DNA of 64,000 nt from NCBI RefSeq assembly GCF_030272615.1, contig NC_081414.1:335660427-335724426 (forward strand), read 5' to 3'. This document shows positions 40,355 to 51,948 of the stretch, in pieces. The DNA comes from Cryptomeria japonica. Its lineage: Eukaryota > Streptophyta > Pinopsida > Cupressales > Cupressaceae. Made by a program: the position numbers and the translations under genes. How positions within the stretch are numbered: position 1 is the stretch's first letter; each line of letters starts with the position of its first letter. Below the pieces are notes generated by a model. The model was not told the origin of the DNA and did not search any database. It was given only the letters and a program-made list of their open reading frames with translations.

Positions 40355-41279
40355 CTTATGTGAGGCATGCATTTCTATAATTACAGACAATGCAACACAA
40401 ATTATTTTGTAGAATGACAGATGATGCGACACATGATAGAAGAAATGCTTATGTGTGCCAAATAAATTTATCTTCACCCGCCATTTGGGGAAATTGTTCT
40501 AGTGTTACCAGTTATCAACAAAATGAATGGGAGACACACTCATCTAGACATGTTTCTTTATGTAAAATGATTTATTAGTTTGATGCAATTTTAATAACCT
40601 AATAAAAGAAAATTTAATGTGCCTTGTACACATTACTTTAAGGGACCCAAAACCTTAAGATTTTATTAGGATTTGGAACCTGCAATACAATGCTGTCAAA
40701 GGATCCAAAAAACTCATAACTAAATCTGATTACTAAAAAGATGGTGTATGTCTGCAAAAAAAAAACAGTGAATTTCCTACTAAACTATCAGAGCGAAAAT
40801 TCATTTAAGGAGGGCAAATTTGTAGAGCGAAGTATTTTCAGACTATACTTCAGACTATTGTGCTTCAAGTTTGTTGAAGATCTGCCCTATATGTGATTGA
40901 GGTTCAGTCATGTTCTAATCCGAATCCAATATTCAGATAAGTTAGTTTGTTTATGCCCTAGGTGGGAAATTTGTACTTGAACATCTTTTGATATTAAAAT
41001 AATCAAAGCAAGGGTGATTGCCTTTGGTAATTTTATTCAAAACTTTTTCAAAAAAACATATTTAGAATCTACAAACAAGATGTTACAAATCACTAGTTTA
41101 CATCATCTTCAAATTCTTAACGGTTTAAAAGTTAAAGGTTGAAAAGTGAAGGTTTTTTTCAAAATGTTCATCTAAGTGTCAAAGTTGGTCAAAAAGTGGG
41201 AACCAACTACTAAACCTAGTGGCGAAGAAGAAAAGGAAACTTGGAAGAAGGACTACCAAGTGCGAAGGATAATAATAGA

Positions 41280-42332
41280 TTCCGTCAAAGATCATATTGT
41301 GACAAGCATCTCCAAAATGAAGACTGCACTTTGTCAAAGATGATATTGTGATAAGCATCTCCAAGACTGCACTTTGTCAAAGATGATATTGTGATAAGCA
41401 TCTCCAAAATGAAGACTGCAAAAGAAATGTTCAACACCAATCATCTTAATCACATCAAATTAGAGAAGGAATAACCCGTAGCTGTTGGGAAGACTGTTGA
41501 AGATAGTGACCTAACTATGATGGCTCTAAATGGTCTTCCTCCATCATGGGAACCTTTTGTTCAAGGAATCAGTGCAAGAGCCGAGCTTCCTCAATTTGAT
41601 CGATTGAGGGGATATTGCATTCAAGAAGAATCGCACTTGACTGCTAAAGGAAAAATCAGAAGCCCTCATGACAATGTTCATCATGTCCTCACAGCGAAGG
41701 AGGAAGGTGGCCATTGGAAGAAGAATAACTTCAAGTGAAATAGAGATTTCAGACCCCCTGCTCCTGATTCAAGGAAGAAGCCAAGGGACTTGTCTCACAT
41801 TCGATGTTTCCGATGTAACAAGTTTGGTCACTTTGCAAAGGTCTGTCAATCTCCGCTCGAGCAAGGAGAAGCAAACCTAAATGAAGTCTCAGAACAACAG
41901 AATAATGAAGATTTCCTCTTTGTCTCAGCCTTGTCAAGCAATCTTTAGTTAGATAGTAACACGTGACTGATTGACAATGGTGCATCTAGACACATCACAG
42001 GCTATCAGAAACATCTCTTAGATTTGGTGGAGAAGGAGTCCAACCTTCATGTGACTATTGGTGATAATGTTTGCTATGCAGTAAAAGGTCTTGGCTCTAC
42101 TTCGTTAACATTAGATTCTGGTATTTCCTTTCATCTTAGTAATGTTTTGTTTGTACTTGGAATAAAAAGGAATCTAATCTCTATATCTGCTCTAGAAGAT
42201 AAAGGTTATCATGTTGTATTTTTTGAAGGAAGAGTTCTTGCATGGCCTAAAGAGTCCAATCTCAAATCAGCTCGTGCCATCAGGATTAGATATGAAAGCC
42301 TATACAAGCTTTCAACTCTCACTTTCAATTAA
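41280..42332 (+). pseudogene. Copia gag-protease fragment
   Basis: Frames in order: a UBN2-type gag tail (MMALNGLPPSWEPFVQGI), a CCHC zinc knuckle CFRCNKFGHFAKVC (about 41804-41845), a protease start LIDNGASRHITG (about 41970; the expected DSG reads DNG and the preceding Trp codon is TGA), and a GAG-pre-integrase-like stretch ending YESLYKLSTLTFN at 42330. Frame changes and stops near 41738 and 41948 split it. A segment of about 60 bp upstream of the gag tail is repeated three times (about 41286-41420). The catalytic substitution and stops show it is dead. Confidence 0.8.
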
Positions 42333-42724
42333 GGATATAGTTGATAGATTTTTGTAAACTATGTTATGGGTCCATTTCGTAAGTAAGAGTAAATCAACAA
42401 GTTTTGTGAATTTATCACTTAGATAGGGATTAAGAGGGAGTTACATATTCCCCATAATCCTTAGTGAATGCATTATATTTAGTAAAGCTTAAACATATTG
42501 TTGTTTTTCTAACCATTGATGTTGAAATATGATTTACATCTCTAGTGTTGGATTTGAGAGAGTGGCTAAACATTTGAATTCAAATGAATTCTGAATTTAT
42601 AATTGTTATATGATTATTACAAAGTTGTTCTTGATCATGATTCTATGTTTTATGATAGAACTAACATGTGTTCCTTGTTTCTTTGGAATATACTTTGGCT
42701 AAGAGGGAGTTTTCAGCTCCTATG

Positions 42725-43105
42725 ATACATTGTGTGTATCATCCACCCTTTGCGAAGTGCAAGGTGGGACCACCCTCTATGGAGTGCAAGGTGGTAGTTT
42801 CTTTGAGGTATAATACCTCTTCCACCCTCTGCGGAGTGCAAGGTGGGTCTATCCTCTGCAGGTGTGCATGATGGATATCATGGAAGGAATCCATGACTAT
42901 ATTCTTTGAATCCATCATCTATGGATGTGTATGATGGATATCTTTGGTTGTATCTCAGATCCATCCTTTGCGGATGTACATGATGGATATCATGAAAGAA
43001 GTTCATGATGTGTATTTATATATATATTTGTGTTTTCATTTCTTGCAGGTGTGCATAATGAATGTTTTTGGATCCATCCTCTGTAGAAGTGCATGATGGA
43101 GCATG
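42725..43105. repeat. Hairpin-forming degenerate repeats before the copia 3' LTR
   Basis: About seven units of roughly 25-30 bp with a self-complementary frame. Early units read CCACCCTCTGCGGAGTGCAA-GGTGG; later ones read ATCCATCCTTTGCGG..GATGGAT. Both stem arms change together (CCACC/GGTGG to CCATC/GATGG), which points to a conserved RNA hairpin. Confidence 0.65.
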
Positions 43106-43155
43106 GTCATGATGTGACTCAATTATTCATGGAATCCTCTCTAGCTAAGAGGGAG

Positions 43156-43905
43156 TGTTGAAATATGTAGCTAGAATCAGATTCTTGTTTAAGTTATTCA
43201 TGTAATTGCGCTGGGCCCCATTTTAACTTATAATAATAGGGCAGGCCCTCTTTGGGGGTAATTGTTATGGGGAAAGACCTATCATATATGTAGCTTGTAA
43301 TTAGACCTTGACCTATATAATTATAACGTGTAAAACTCTTGGTATAATATATGCAAGCCGACTTAGGGTTATTGAAGGCATGTGTAACCTATATCTACAA
43401 GGTGATTTGAAGACAAACAATCACCTAACACAAGCGATGTATGTCTACAAAAATAACAAAGAATTTCCTACTAAACTATCAACGATTCTTCAAGAAGTCA
43501 GTGAACACATTTTGGAGATCAACGAACACAGTCTGAAGGTCAATGATCATGATGGAAGGTTTGCAATCACAGTTTGAGCTATATTGAGTCAACTTGCTGA
43601 GCAAATTCATTTAAGGAGGGCAAATTTATAGAGCGAAGTATTTTCAGACTATTGTGCTTCAAGTTTGTTGAAGATCTGCCCTATATGTCATTAAGGTTCA
43701 GTCATGTTCTGATCCAAATCCAAGATTCAGATAAGTTAGTTTGTTTATGCCCTAGGTGGGGAATTTGTACTTGAACATCTTTTGATATTAACATAATCAA
43801 AGCTGAATCTTGTTGCTGGGTTTTTCCTCTAGGAGGGAGGTTTTCCCAAGGTACTGCTGTGTTGTTCTTGTGTTGTTTTGTGCCATAATGTGTGCCCTCC
43901 AAATT
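43156..43905 (+). repeat. 3' LTR of element E
   Basis: Starts TGTTGAAATATG after GCTAAGAGGGAG. It contains 'ttgttgctgggtttttcctc' and 'gagggaggttttcccaagg', typical of copia U5. The exact right end is not fixed because no target duplication was found. Confidence 0.6.
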
Positions 43906-43943
43906 TTTTAGTTGCATTTAAAATTTTGTAAAACGCATTGGTG

Positions 43944-46130
43944 GGAATATAGTTAAGAGTGAGCACTAGAAGTTATATATATATTTTTTGGTAATTTTTT
44001 GTTGACTATTTTTGTTATCATTTTTCAAAGTAGATGCATCTTGAAAATCATATCACATAATTGCTCAAAAATAATTGAAAATATATATATTTTTTTGTAT
44101 GTGTGAAGAATGAACTGTATAACAATATTATATAATTTATTTCAAATTTGGACAAGTAGGTCTAAAGTTATTAAAAAAATGGTACACATATGTCTCTAAT
44201 AACTATGAAAACTTAGATAAGGCTCTCGAATGGCTCCTGCTCATCAAGTGTCCATTTTGAACTTGACTCCTACCCCTCGGCTTGGTTTGAAAATGATAAT
44301 GACTACTCCTATAAAAACCACTAATTTGGTATGGGCTGGCTTTCCCTATGCGTGCTAGGGTTGCACTCTTTTGTGTTGCGGCTAGGTTGGTGCCCTTAAC
44401 GACTCCTGTAATGATTTCTGATGATTTGGTTTTGTTTGGTTCACCTTTGCCTTTTGTGTTGGGGTTATGCCCTTTGGTGCTGCTGCTGGATCTCCTACTT
44501 GTGAGGATGTTTATCCCTATGGTCTTGGGGTCCTCCTTCCAAGGCCTTCTACTGTTGGTGGATGGAGCTTTGCCTATGTTGCTGCACTTCCTCCCAAGGG
44601 GAAATCTCATCCTCTTACTTGTTCCACGACCTCCCCTATTGTGGTTTGTGGCCAAAAGGTGGTGGAAAATGTGGATTTCTACCAACGTTGTAGGTTGGTG
44701 TGTAGATTTGTTGGGTTTTGGCCTTCTCTCTTCGAGCTTCGTCATTGGGTGATTGATTATTTGAAACCTCTAGTTGACGGTAACATTGAGCTTTTCCCTT
44801 GTGCTAAAGGCTTTTTTGTTGCTTCTTTTGTTTCTTCTGCTGACTGTGATTTGGTGTTGGGTAAGCTGTGAGCTTGGGGTGTTCATTCTCTCTTGGCCAA
44901 ACCATGGAATACCTCTTTCAACCCTCTTACCAAACCACTCAGTGTGTGTCCAATGTGGGATCATGTTCTCAACCTTCCCCTTCATTTTTGGGAAAATTCT
45001 CAAGTGTTTTGAGGCCATTGACATCTCTACTAGTTGCTTCTTGAAGGTTGATGATACCACTTCCTTAATGGATCTTTCTACATTCGCACACATTTGGACT
45101 GATATTGACATCTCCAAACCTCTTCCAAGGGATGTGGTTTTCATAGTTGGGGATAGGCCATGGACTTAGTTGCTAGATTATGAAGGCCTCCTCTTCTGTT
45201 GTCATCGTTGCTTCTCTATTGACCACTTGGCCACAAATTGTTCTCTCTCGCACTACAGAGGCATTGCCAATTGGTGGAAGGACTTTCATGATGATCACCT
45301 AATTGTTCTAGCTTATGATTCTTCCTTTGATGACTCACCACAAGATGGTGATGATTCATCACAAGATGATGTTGTACCTCCTTCTATTGATGTGGCCTCC
45401 TTAGGCCTCGTGCATCCTCTGCCTTGTGCTATTGGTGTGCTCCCGTCTAGACCCGTGGACCCTTCTTTGCCTATTGCTCCTGTTATGCTCCATCCTTTAG
45501 TGGTGGATTCTTCACTTGGTCAACATCCTACTCCTGGTGTTGGTAGTCCCACTAAGGGGACTCCTCTTACTCTCCCTTGTGTTCGTGTTCCAAATGATAG
45601 TGTTGCATGGATTGTCATTTGTCGATGAAGGACAAATTGTTCTTCCTCTTCCTCCCAAACTCTTCCCCGAGGCGCAGGTGAAACTTCTACCCACCCTTGA
45701 GGTGAGTTACTAGCTGATCTGCTAGTGTGTTGTAAATAGGTTGTTTGGCCTTTGTTGTCAGAGGTCTATTCTAGACTAGTTGTTTTTAGCCTTTTTGTCT
45801 CGTCTTTGTAAAGGGTTAACACCTTTGTTTTGCTAGTTTTTTTTAATAAAAACCTATTAGAACATTGGTAAAAGAAATTAAAAATAAATATGTTAATGTT
45901 GATCAAATATAAATAAATTATATGTTTAGAGAGTTCAGAAGACACGTGAAATTAAGGTGTAGTTTTACTAAGACCTAATATTTTAATGTGTACACGAGCA
46001 ATTTGAGAAACAACAATGGAAAAAAATCATGTCAAAATGAGGGAAATGAAGCTCCCAAGCCTAAGGCTTGACATCCAAGACTAAGTACAAGCCAAAACAT
46101 GTATGTGTTAGTTGAATTAAAAATATGTGC
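43944..46130. repeat. Second copy of part of element F, split by a LINE
   Basis: 43944-44213 and 45863-46130 together match 8867-9385. The break falls at 'aactatgaaaac', which recurs as 'aacctattagaac' on the far side, a probable target duplication of about 12 bp from the LINE insertion. Confidence 0.6.
44214..45862 (+). pseudogene. LINE ORF1 fragment (DUF4283-like plus zinc knuckle)
   Basis: Remnant of a plant L1-type non-LTR element, first ORF. The frame at 44467-44871 contains VCGQKVVENVDFYQRCRLVC and LFPCAKGFFVASFVSSADC, a DUF4283-like pattern. The text continues through two frame changes (WNTSFNPLTKPL; then ISTSCFLKVDDTTS) to a zinc knuckle CHRCFSIDHLATNC at about 45199-45240. It ends in an AATAAA-like tail near 45848. 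Stops occur near 44871 and 45169. The reverse transcriptase is missing. The domain call is based on layout and motif. Confidence 0.7.
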
Positions 46131-46240
46131 ATTCTTTTATGAGAGAAAAATATGTATGTGTTTTGGTCTATTAATGGGCAGTTCGGGTTGATCCTAGTAG
46201 AAGAAAAAGAAAAATATTTTATGGGAGAAACAAGAGATAG

Positions 46241-46704
46241 GTGGGGTTAAAATGAATTTTGACGGAGCCTCAATAGGTAATCCAGGGCTCTTGGGGGCAT
46301 GTTGTATTGCTAGAGATGAATTTGGAAACATCTTGCAATTAGAGTGAAAAAAATAAATGTGGGACGAACAATGAAGCAAAAGCTCAGGATACGATTCTTG
46401 CTATCAAATTGGGTGGAAGATTATCAGTTTCCAAACTTTATTTGGAAGAAGACTCTTAGATCGTGATTGATGCAATTTTGAGAGGTGCAACTCAAAACTA
46501 GAAATTGAATAAGCTTATTAATATTATTGATTCAAAATTGAATAATTTTCATGACTTCAAAATTTTTCATGTACGTAGGGGGGGTAATCAGGAGGTGGAC
46601 ATGCTCTCGAATTTGGGGTGTATGTTCAGTGATGCAGCCAACGATGAATGGTGGGAGGAATTTTGTGATGCCCAACTAATTGAAGTTGATGAGGTGGTGG
46701 AGTG
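46241..46704 (+). pseudogene. LINE/RVT_3-type RNase H remnant
   Basis: Starts VKMNFDGASIGNPG, the first catalytic block of plant LINE-type RNase H (RVT_3), followed by GACCIARDEFGN, then in another frame NNEAKAQDTILAIKLGG, LYLEEDS, a stop and VIDAILRGA, and finally FKIFHVRRGGNQEVDMLSN. The last block matches the usual H-V-x-R-x-x-N-x-x-A/V-D ending. Stops and one frame change make it a pseudogene. It may be the 3' end of a LINE different from the ORF1 fragment to its left. Confidence 0.7.
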
Positions 46705-48530
46705 AAGGTAAAAAACCTACCTGAAGGGTTTGCTAGGCAACTGAATAAGCTCTCTAAATTGGGAATACGATTCGTTTTGATAGTGAAAATGAACCAGATC
46801 CTATTTTTTCAAAAAAAATTATACTTATTTGAAACAGGATCCCAATTAACTTGAAATAGGATCCCGTTTCATTTTTCAACTCGAGATCCTGATTTGTTTT
46901 GATTGAGATCTCATTGTGCTATGCAATTTACAAAAAAATGACTAAGTGTAAGACTTCAACTGTAAGTGGACTCAACTTCTTGCTCTTACCCAATAATGCC
47001 CACTTACTTTGTCTTGTTAAATTAGTATCAATTACGATCTTGCTTGTATAATTATTTGAAAATAATGTTTTTATATCCACTATGATGGATTTCTCTTTCT
47101 AAAGAAGTTTGAAATAATTTTCTTGATAATCCTATTATTTATTAGCACCTTACACTCAAAAAAACCATGTTTAGTTTCTTGGTACTTGTAAATTTCTGTC
47201 TTTTTAAGCCTTGGATATGGCATAAATCATACTTTTGGAGTTGACAACTTTTAGATTACACCAATAATGATGAAAAGACTTACTTCCCTTTGTTAAGTCA
47301 TCAGAAAGTTGTGTTCTTTTCCCTGTCTTAGTGGATTATATGTACTAAAACAACATATTTGAGATAAGCCTTATAAATTATAAATGATGACATAGCTCAA
47401 TATTTGTCCTGATATTCTACAGTTTGTGTTCTTGTCTGCTTGAGTGAATTAGATCAACTGAAGAAATTTTGGAAGACTCGTGGTTGTACAAAGCAACTAA
47501 CCCTTGTTTACATGAAGTACTTCAATGATGTCAACTGTTGCAAGATATTGTTTCTCATATAATTGTAGTCTTTAGTATAAGTTTGTAGGGGATATGAATT
47601 CTCGCCATGCAAATAGTAACTATTACTTAAACTTGTAGCTTGGTAGTAGCCATGTTGCAACTTATATCCATTTAAAAGTACTTGGTTTGACTCACGCTCT
47701 CTTTTTTCCAATTTCTTGCCTGTAGTCTTTATTAGCATTTGCATCGTATTTTAACCATATGCAATTCTTATGTGTTTCAAATCTCCCATTCTTTATTCTT
47801 GAAATACTACCACCACTTTAATAGTTACTTTATTCCCTATTCTCATATGATGATCTTTAGGATAAATGAGTATATCATTCAAAAGATACCTTGTGTTTTA
47901 TTTTGAGCACAATTCATCATTGGTGGTGGTGGTGTAATTGCCTTCCTTCTTGTCTCTCTCAAGTCATTCAATCTGTCAAGAATGTTGCTTTATCTAATAT
48001 CATGCATGAAATCAAAACTCTCATCAGTGCAATAGTTCATTAAGGTATGTTACCTATATGACAATTTTGCTCACCCCAAGGAGATTTTTGGTTAGTCCAA
48101 TGACCAACTTCTACACTTTCATTTGTTGAATTGTGATTAACTTGTCAACAAGCTATATTATTGATGTAGTTTTTTCTTGTAAGCTTCTTAGTGATGTGAG
48201 TTTTGACATTATGTACAACATCAGGTTGATGTTCCAATTTTTTAAAAGTTTAATACAAGTTTTACTCCCTAGTTCAAATTATGGTTTTATGTGTTATAAG
48301 CAATAACAAAGAGTTTGTTGTGATTCAAATAGTGTTTTTATTAAATTCTAAATTTTTGTTTATGATTTTAAACTCCATAGACTTACATCCAGCTATAAGC
48401 AAAATAATATGGTGATGAATCACATTTATCTTGAAATTGTAGGTTTTAGAAGAGTTATGGGTTTGTTTAGTTTTGATGGAAGGTTCTACAAATACAGATG
48501 TCACATCAATATCAAATAATTAGAAGTAAA
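46705..48530. other. Gene-free DNA
   Basis: AT-rich sequence without a sustained frame. A short stretch (about 46795-46910) repeats the word GGATCCYRWTT several times. No mobile-element ends were identified. Confidence 0.4.
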
Positions 48531-48535
48531 GTTCT

Positions 48536-49728
48536 TGTAGCATCATAAAATTGCGACCTTGCAATTTTCAACCACATTTGGGTCTCCACATTGGTGAAAC
48601 GAATCCCTAAGCCCGATCGAAGACCCGAAACATGCTCACATTGCCCGAAAATTGTATTTCCTCACACCCTGCACTCTCCTTTGCTGCTTTTTGTCCTAGA
48701 TAAGGGCAAGACAGGGGCGTGGCGCCCTTGTCCTTGCCCTATTTTGGGCCCCCTCTGCAATCATCTTGCATTGAGCTTTGCAATTTTGAAGTGGGAAAAG
48801 TTTCCCTATGTCGGCCTATGATGAAAAAATCAGTCAATTAACCCTAATTGGTGGATATATAAGATGCATTCCTCTCTCCCATTTGTATAAGCGACAATGA
48901 GATAAGTTCAATAAGCATACATGACGTGGAAATTGCAATCCTAAGCAAAATCAAGCTTTCAAGCATTCAAGTATTCCTTTCAAGCATTGAGCATTTTCAA
49001 GTCTCCTTTCAAGGCTAGGTGTTGCATTCAAGTCAAGGATTCAACCATTGAAGAGGAGATATCTTTCATCATTCAATTCCACACAAACAACTCTATCTAC
49101 ATTTCAATTGCATCCTCCCTTGAGGTGAATTCTATTTCAATCTTTCATTTACAGTTACTTGCAAGTACTACTTTATATCATTTGGTTAATTCCAAAACTG
49201 GGGTTTGACTTGAAAGAAAACCCCCAATCCCAACCCCTTTTCCTCTCTTTTATGTGTGTAGGTTGCAGGTGCACAACTGTATTTGTAGATTTTGACTTCA
49301 TTCTCAGAGGTAGAAAAACCCTTTTCGGTGCACGGATTTTTCGAAGGACCATGTGCACTTTCAAATTTGTAGGGGAGCTTCATCTCGACATTTTACTTCC
49401 GATTCTAGGTGCACAACTTCATCCCACATTCCTATCTCAAGTTATACTCATTTCTTTGTCTCTTTTACACTTAGTCTTAAATCACATAATTCAACCTTCT
49501 ACATTCTAAAAGAGGGATACTTTTGCTTTCCAAATCCATTGTCAATTCACTTAGCATTCAATCTCTTCCTAGGCATTGAGATTGGATCTAGTGAATTCTC
49601 CCCCCTCTTTTAATGTAATGTGCGTGAAAAGGTTAAGGAGAATCTTTTGTGAAACTTTCACTCCTTCTCTTGAGGAGAGAAAAGCTTTCCTCTTGATTTC
49701 TTCATCACCCTCTTTCACCACCATTACA
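48536..49728 (+). mobile_element. Solo LTR of the element B family
   Basis: Starts TGTAGCATCATAAAATTGCG, ends CCATTACA, and is flanked by a perfect GTTCT duplication (48531-48535 and 49729-49733). It shares with the B LTRs the order: GC-rich block, 'tatgtcggcct', TATATAA at about 48856, 'caagcattcaag' runs, 'gtgtgtaggttgcaggtgc' and 'tcggtgcacggatttt'-like text. There is no internal region, so it formed by LTR-LTR recombination. Confidence 0.85.
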
Positions 49729-49733
49729 GTTCT

Positions 49734-50450
49734 GAAAGGACTTTTTAATTGCCTTAAAGCTTCAATATTTCTACATATATTTTTGAAAAAAAAACTTTCA
49801 CAACTAGCAATGATTTTGTTTTTCATTACTTCAATTCTGGTTTAAATAACAGTAGAAGTCAATCCTAAGTATTTATATGAGTGTTGCTTGTTTAAGATAT
49901 TGTTATCATACAAAATTTGAGGGCACGAATTAGTTTGCATTTAATAATTGTTGTTTTTATCTTGTCAACATTAGCAACAACTTCATAATTTTCAATGTTG
50001 ACAAAATTCTTTGGGAAATTTGAGATTCTTTTAGAAGTTGTTAAGAGTCTTACAGGGAGAGAAATATCATTAGCATCTTGAAGTAGGAAGACACTGAACC
50101 TAACAATGTTAATACCCATGTGCCTTTCCTCCTTAAAATACTCCTCAATTTGTTGCTTAGCTCTAATTTGTAAATGATATCAATTGACTATTTGGTTTTG
50201 TTGGTGTTTTTAGAGATTCTTTTAAGAGAGCATATTGAGGTATGAGGTTTGGTTTATCTCTAAGGTTCTTGGCTCCCTAGGTTTTCTAGGAATATTGTTA
50301 GCCTAAAATCTCTTTAAATCATGCCCGCAAGTTAGCATATATAAAAAGTCTCTCTTGCTTGATGATTACATACTATGACCGTCATTAGGTTATATTTCCT
50401 TATCTCATGTTTCATGGCAACTGATAAAATACTTTTCCATTAAAAAATAG
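49734..50450. other. Gene-free DNA
   Basis: AT-rich; short frames only, on both strands, with no recognisable domain. Confidence 0.4.
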
Positions 50451-50455
50451 AATTA

Positions 50456-51410
50456 CACAGTTGTCGTTATTGCACCTTGTGGGTTTGGGTGTAGTGTGAG
50501 AACATTTGAGGATGTCTAAGCTTGCTAGGTGGTGATGAGGTGTTCAAGTGCCCTTTGATTTATGAAATTCCAAGATTTCAATTGTAGTATTAAAATGCAA
50601 TTTTTTATAAGTTTTCATTGCCCAACATTGGGTTTTACATAACACATGTTTTTTTGAGTTTAATATGGTTAAAGGTTATAATTGTGGTAGTTCACAAGCA
50701 AATGATCATGCGTTTGATTGATCTTTCACTTGTATGTGTGTTTATGGGCTATGCCTTGAGAAGGTATTTGTTTACGATTTCTTTTCTAGCAAGTTTCATT
50801 TTGTATTCCTAATTTAGTCATCAAATTTAGTTCCCTAGATTTTATTTAAGTACATTATATGCCTCTTATTGATAGTTGAATTACTTAAAGTTTTTACTTA
50901 TGAATCCCTTTTGACAATATTATAATATTGTGGTTGAATGTAAGCAAATACCCTGTTTAATAAAATTTGTATTTTTCCTTAAAGGGAAATAAAGATGTAC
51001 ACAATTGTCATTGTTATTATTATAGCTTGTGAATTTGGCGACTGTTTGGGGACATCTAAGGATGTTTTTTCTTACTAGGTGATGGTAGGGTGCCCAGGGG
51101 TCCCCAACTATCCTATGATATAAGAAATACTAGTATGTTCCTCACATTAAAAACAACATTACTAAAAAGTTATAATTATGGTAGTTCACAAGTAAACAGT
51201 CAAATTTCTGATTTGTCATTTCACTTTTATTTGTAGTTGAGATGTTAACTATTTTTTGATCTCTTTTAACTCTATTTTGATAGATGAACTACTTGAACCT
51301 TTTCATTTGTGAATTCCTTATGACAATATTGCAATGGGTAAATTTATTGTGGTTGAATGCAAGCAATCAACACGTTTTATAAAATTTGCACTTTCTCTCA
51401 CAAATATAAA
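50456..51410. repeat. Diverged ~550-bp tandem duplication
   Basis: Copy 1 (about 50456-50985) and copy 2 (about 51004-51410) share in order 'gtcattgttattatt'-like text, 'gatgtctaag/gacatctaag', 'ctaggtgatg', 'gtggtagttcacaag', 'acttgaa' and 'tgtggttgaatg'. Identity is moderate, so the duplication is old. It lies downstream of the P450 gene. Confidence 0.55.
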
Positions 51411-51734
51411 CTTGGCTAGTCTATTTGGGTTTTAAATAGTATTTGTATAATATTTTTACTGTTCACACCTCTGCTGTGCTCATGTGTAAGTCTGAATATA
51501 CTTTTGAAATGTTTATTAAAAAATAATAATATTTTAAAAATTTATTAAATAAAAAACCTCAAAACAATTTTTTAAATTCTATATAATGATTGACAAATCA
51601 AGGAAAAAGAATTACCATATATTGAAGAAGTTAGCTCACATAACAACTATATGTAAAAAGGTCTGTTTCATTGTAACAGCTACACATCAAGGAAAGTAGC
51701 ATGAAGTAGTCCCTCTCCCCTATTTCTGCCTGGC

Positions 51735-51890
51735 AGGAACTAATAATACAGCCTCTTCGCCAGTGATAAAGACAAATAAACGTTAGGCAAGTGACATCTT
51801 ATCATTACTGGGAGTCCTCCTTTCATACGCAAGGTGATGGACAGAGCATACTTTGGACTATACTCTGCCTCTGCTTTCACACTAAATCAG
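51735..51890 (-). pseudogene. Extra copy of the CYP94 3' end
   Basis: About 150 bp directly downstream of the P450 gene repeats its last codons and 3' flank. It shares 'cctttcatacgcaaggtgat' and 'actttggactatactctg' with 51980-52040. It corresponds to the C-terminal YSPKYSLSITLRMKGG region and contains no heme-binding loop. It is a partial tandem duplication, not a gene. Confidence 0.8.
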
Positions 51891-51948
51891 CATATTGTTG
51901 TATAGACTCTTAGCCAGTGATAAGACTAATTAACTTTAGGCAAGTGAC

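Larger units (their letters stand above)
40745..43905 (+). mobile_element. Ty1/copia retrotransposon E, decayed
   Basis: A 5' LTR remnant (40745-41009), shortened at its start and by an internal deletion, matches part of the 3' LTR (43156 to about 43905). Between them are a copia gag with zinc knuckle, a start of the protease and the GAG-pre-integrase start. Integrase, RT and RNase H are absent. The 3' LTR starts TGTTGAAATATGTAGC after the purine-rich GCTAAGAGGGAG and contains typical copia U5 text near 43818-43850. Confidence 0.75.

Noticed and set aside
44203-44745. 180-residue minus-strand frame and the overlapping 44348-44752 plus-strand frame
   Set aside because: Shadows of the LINE ORF1 fragment; neither shows a domain, whereas the frame at 44467 matches DUF4283-like text.
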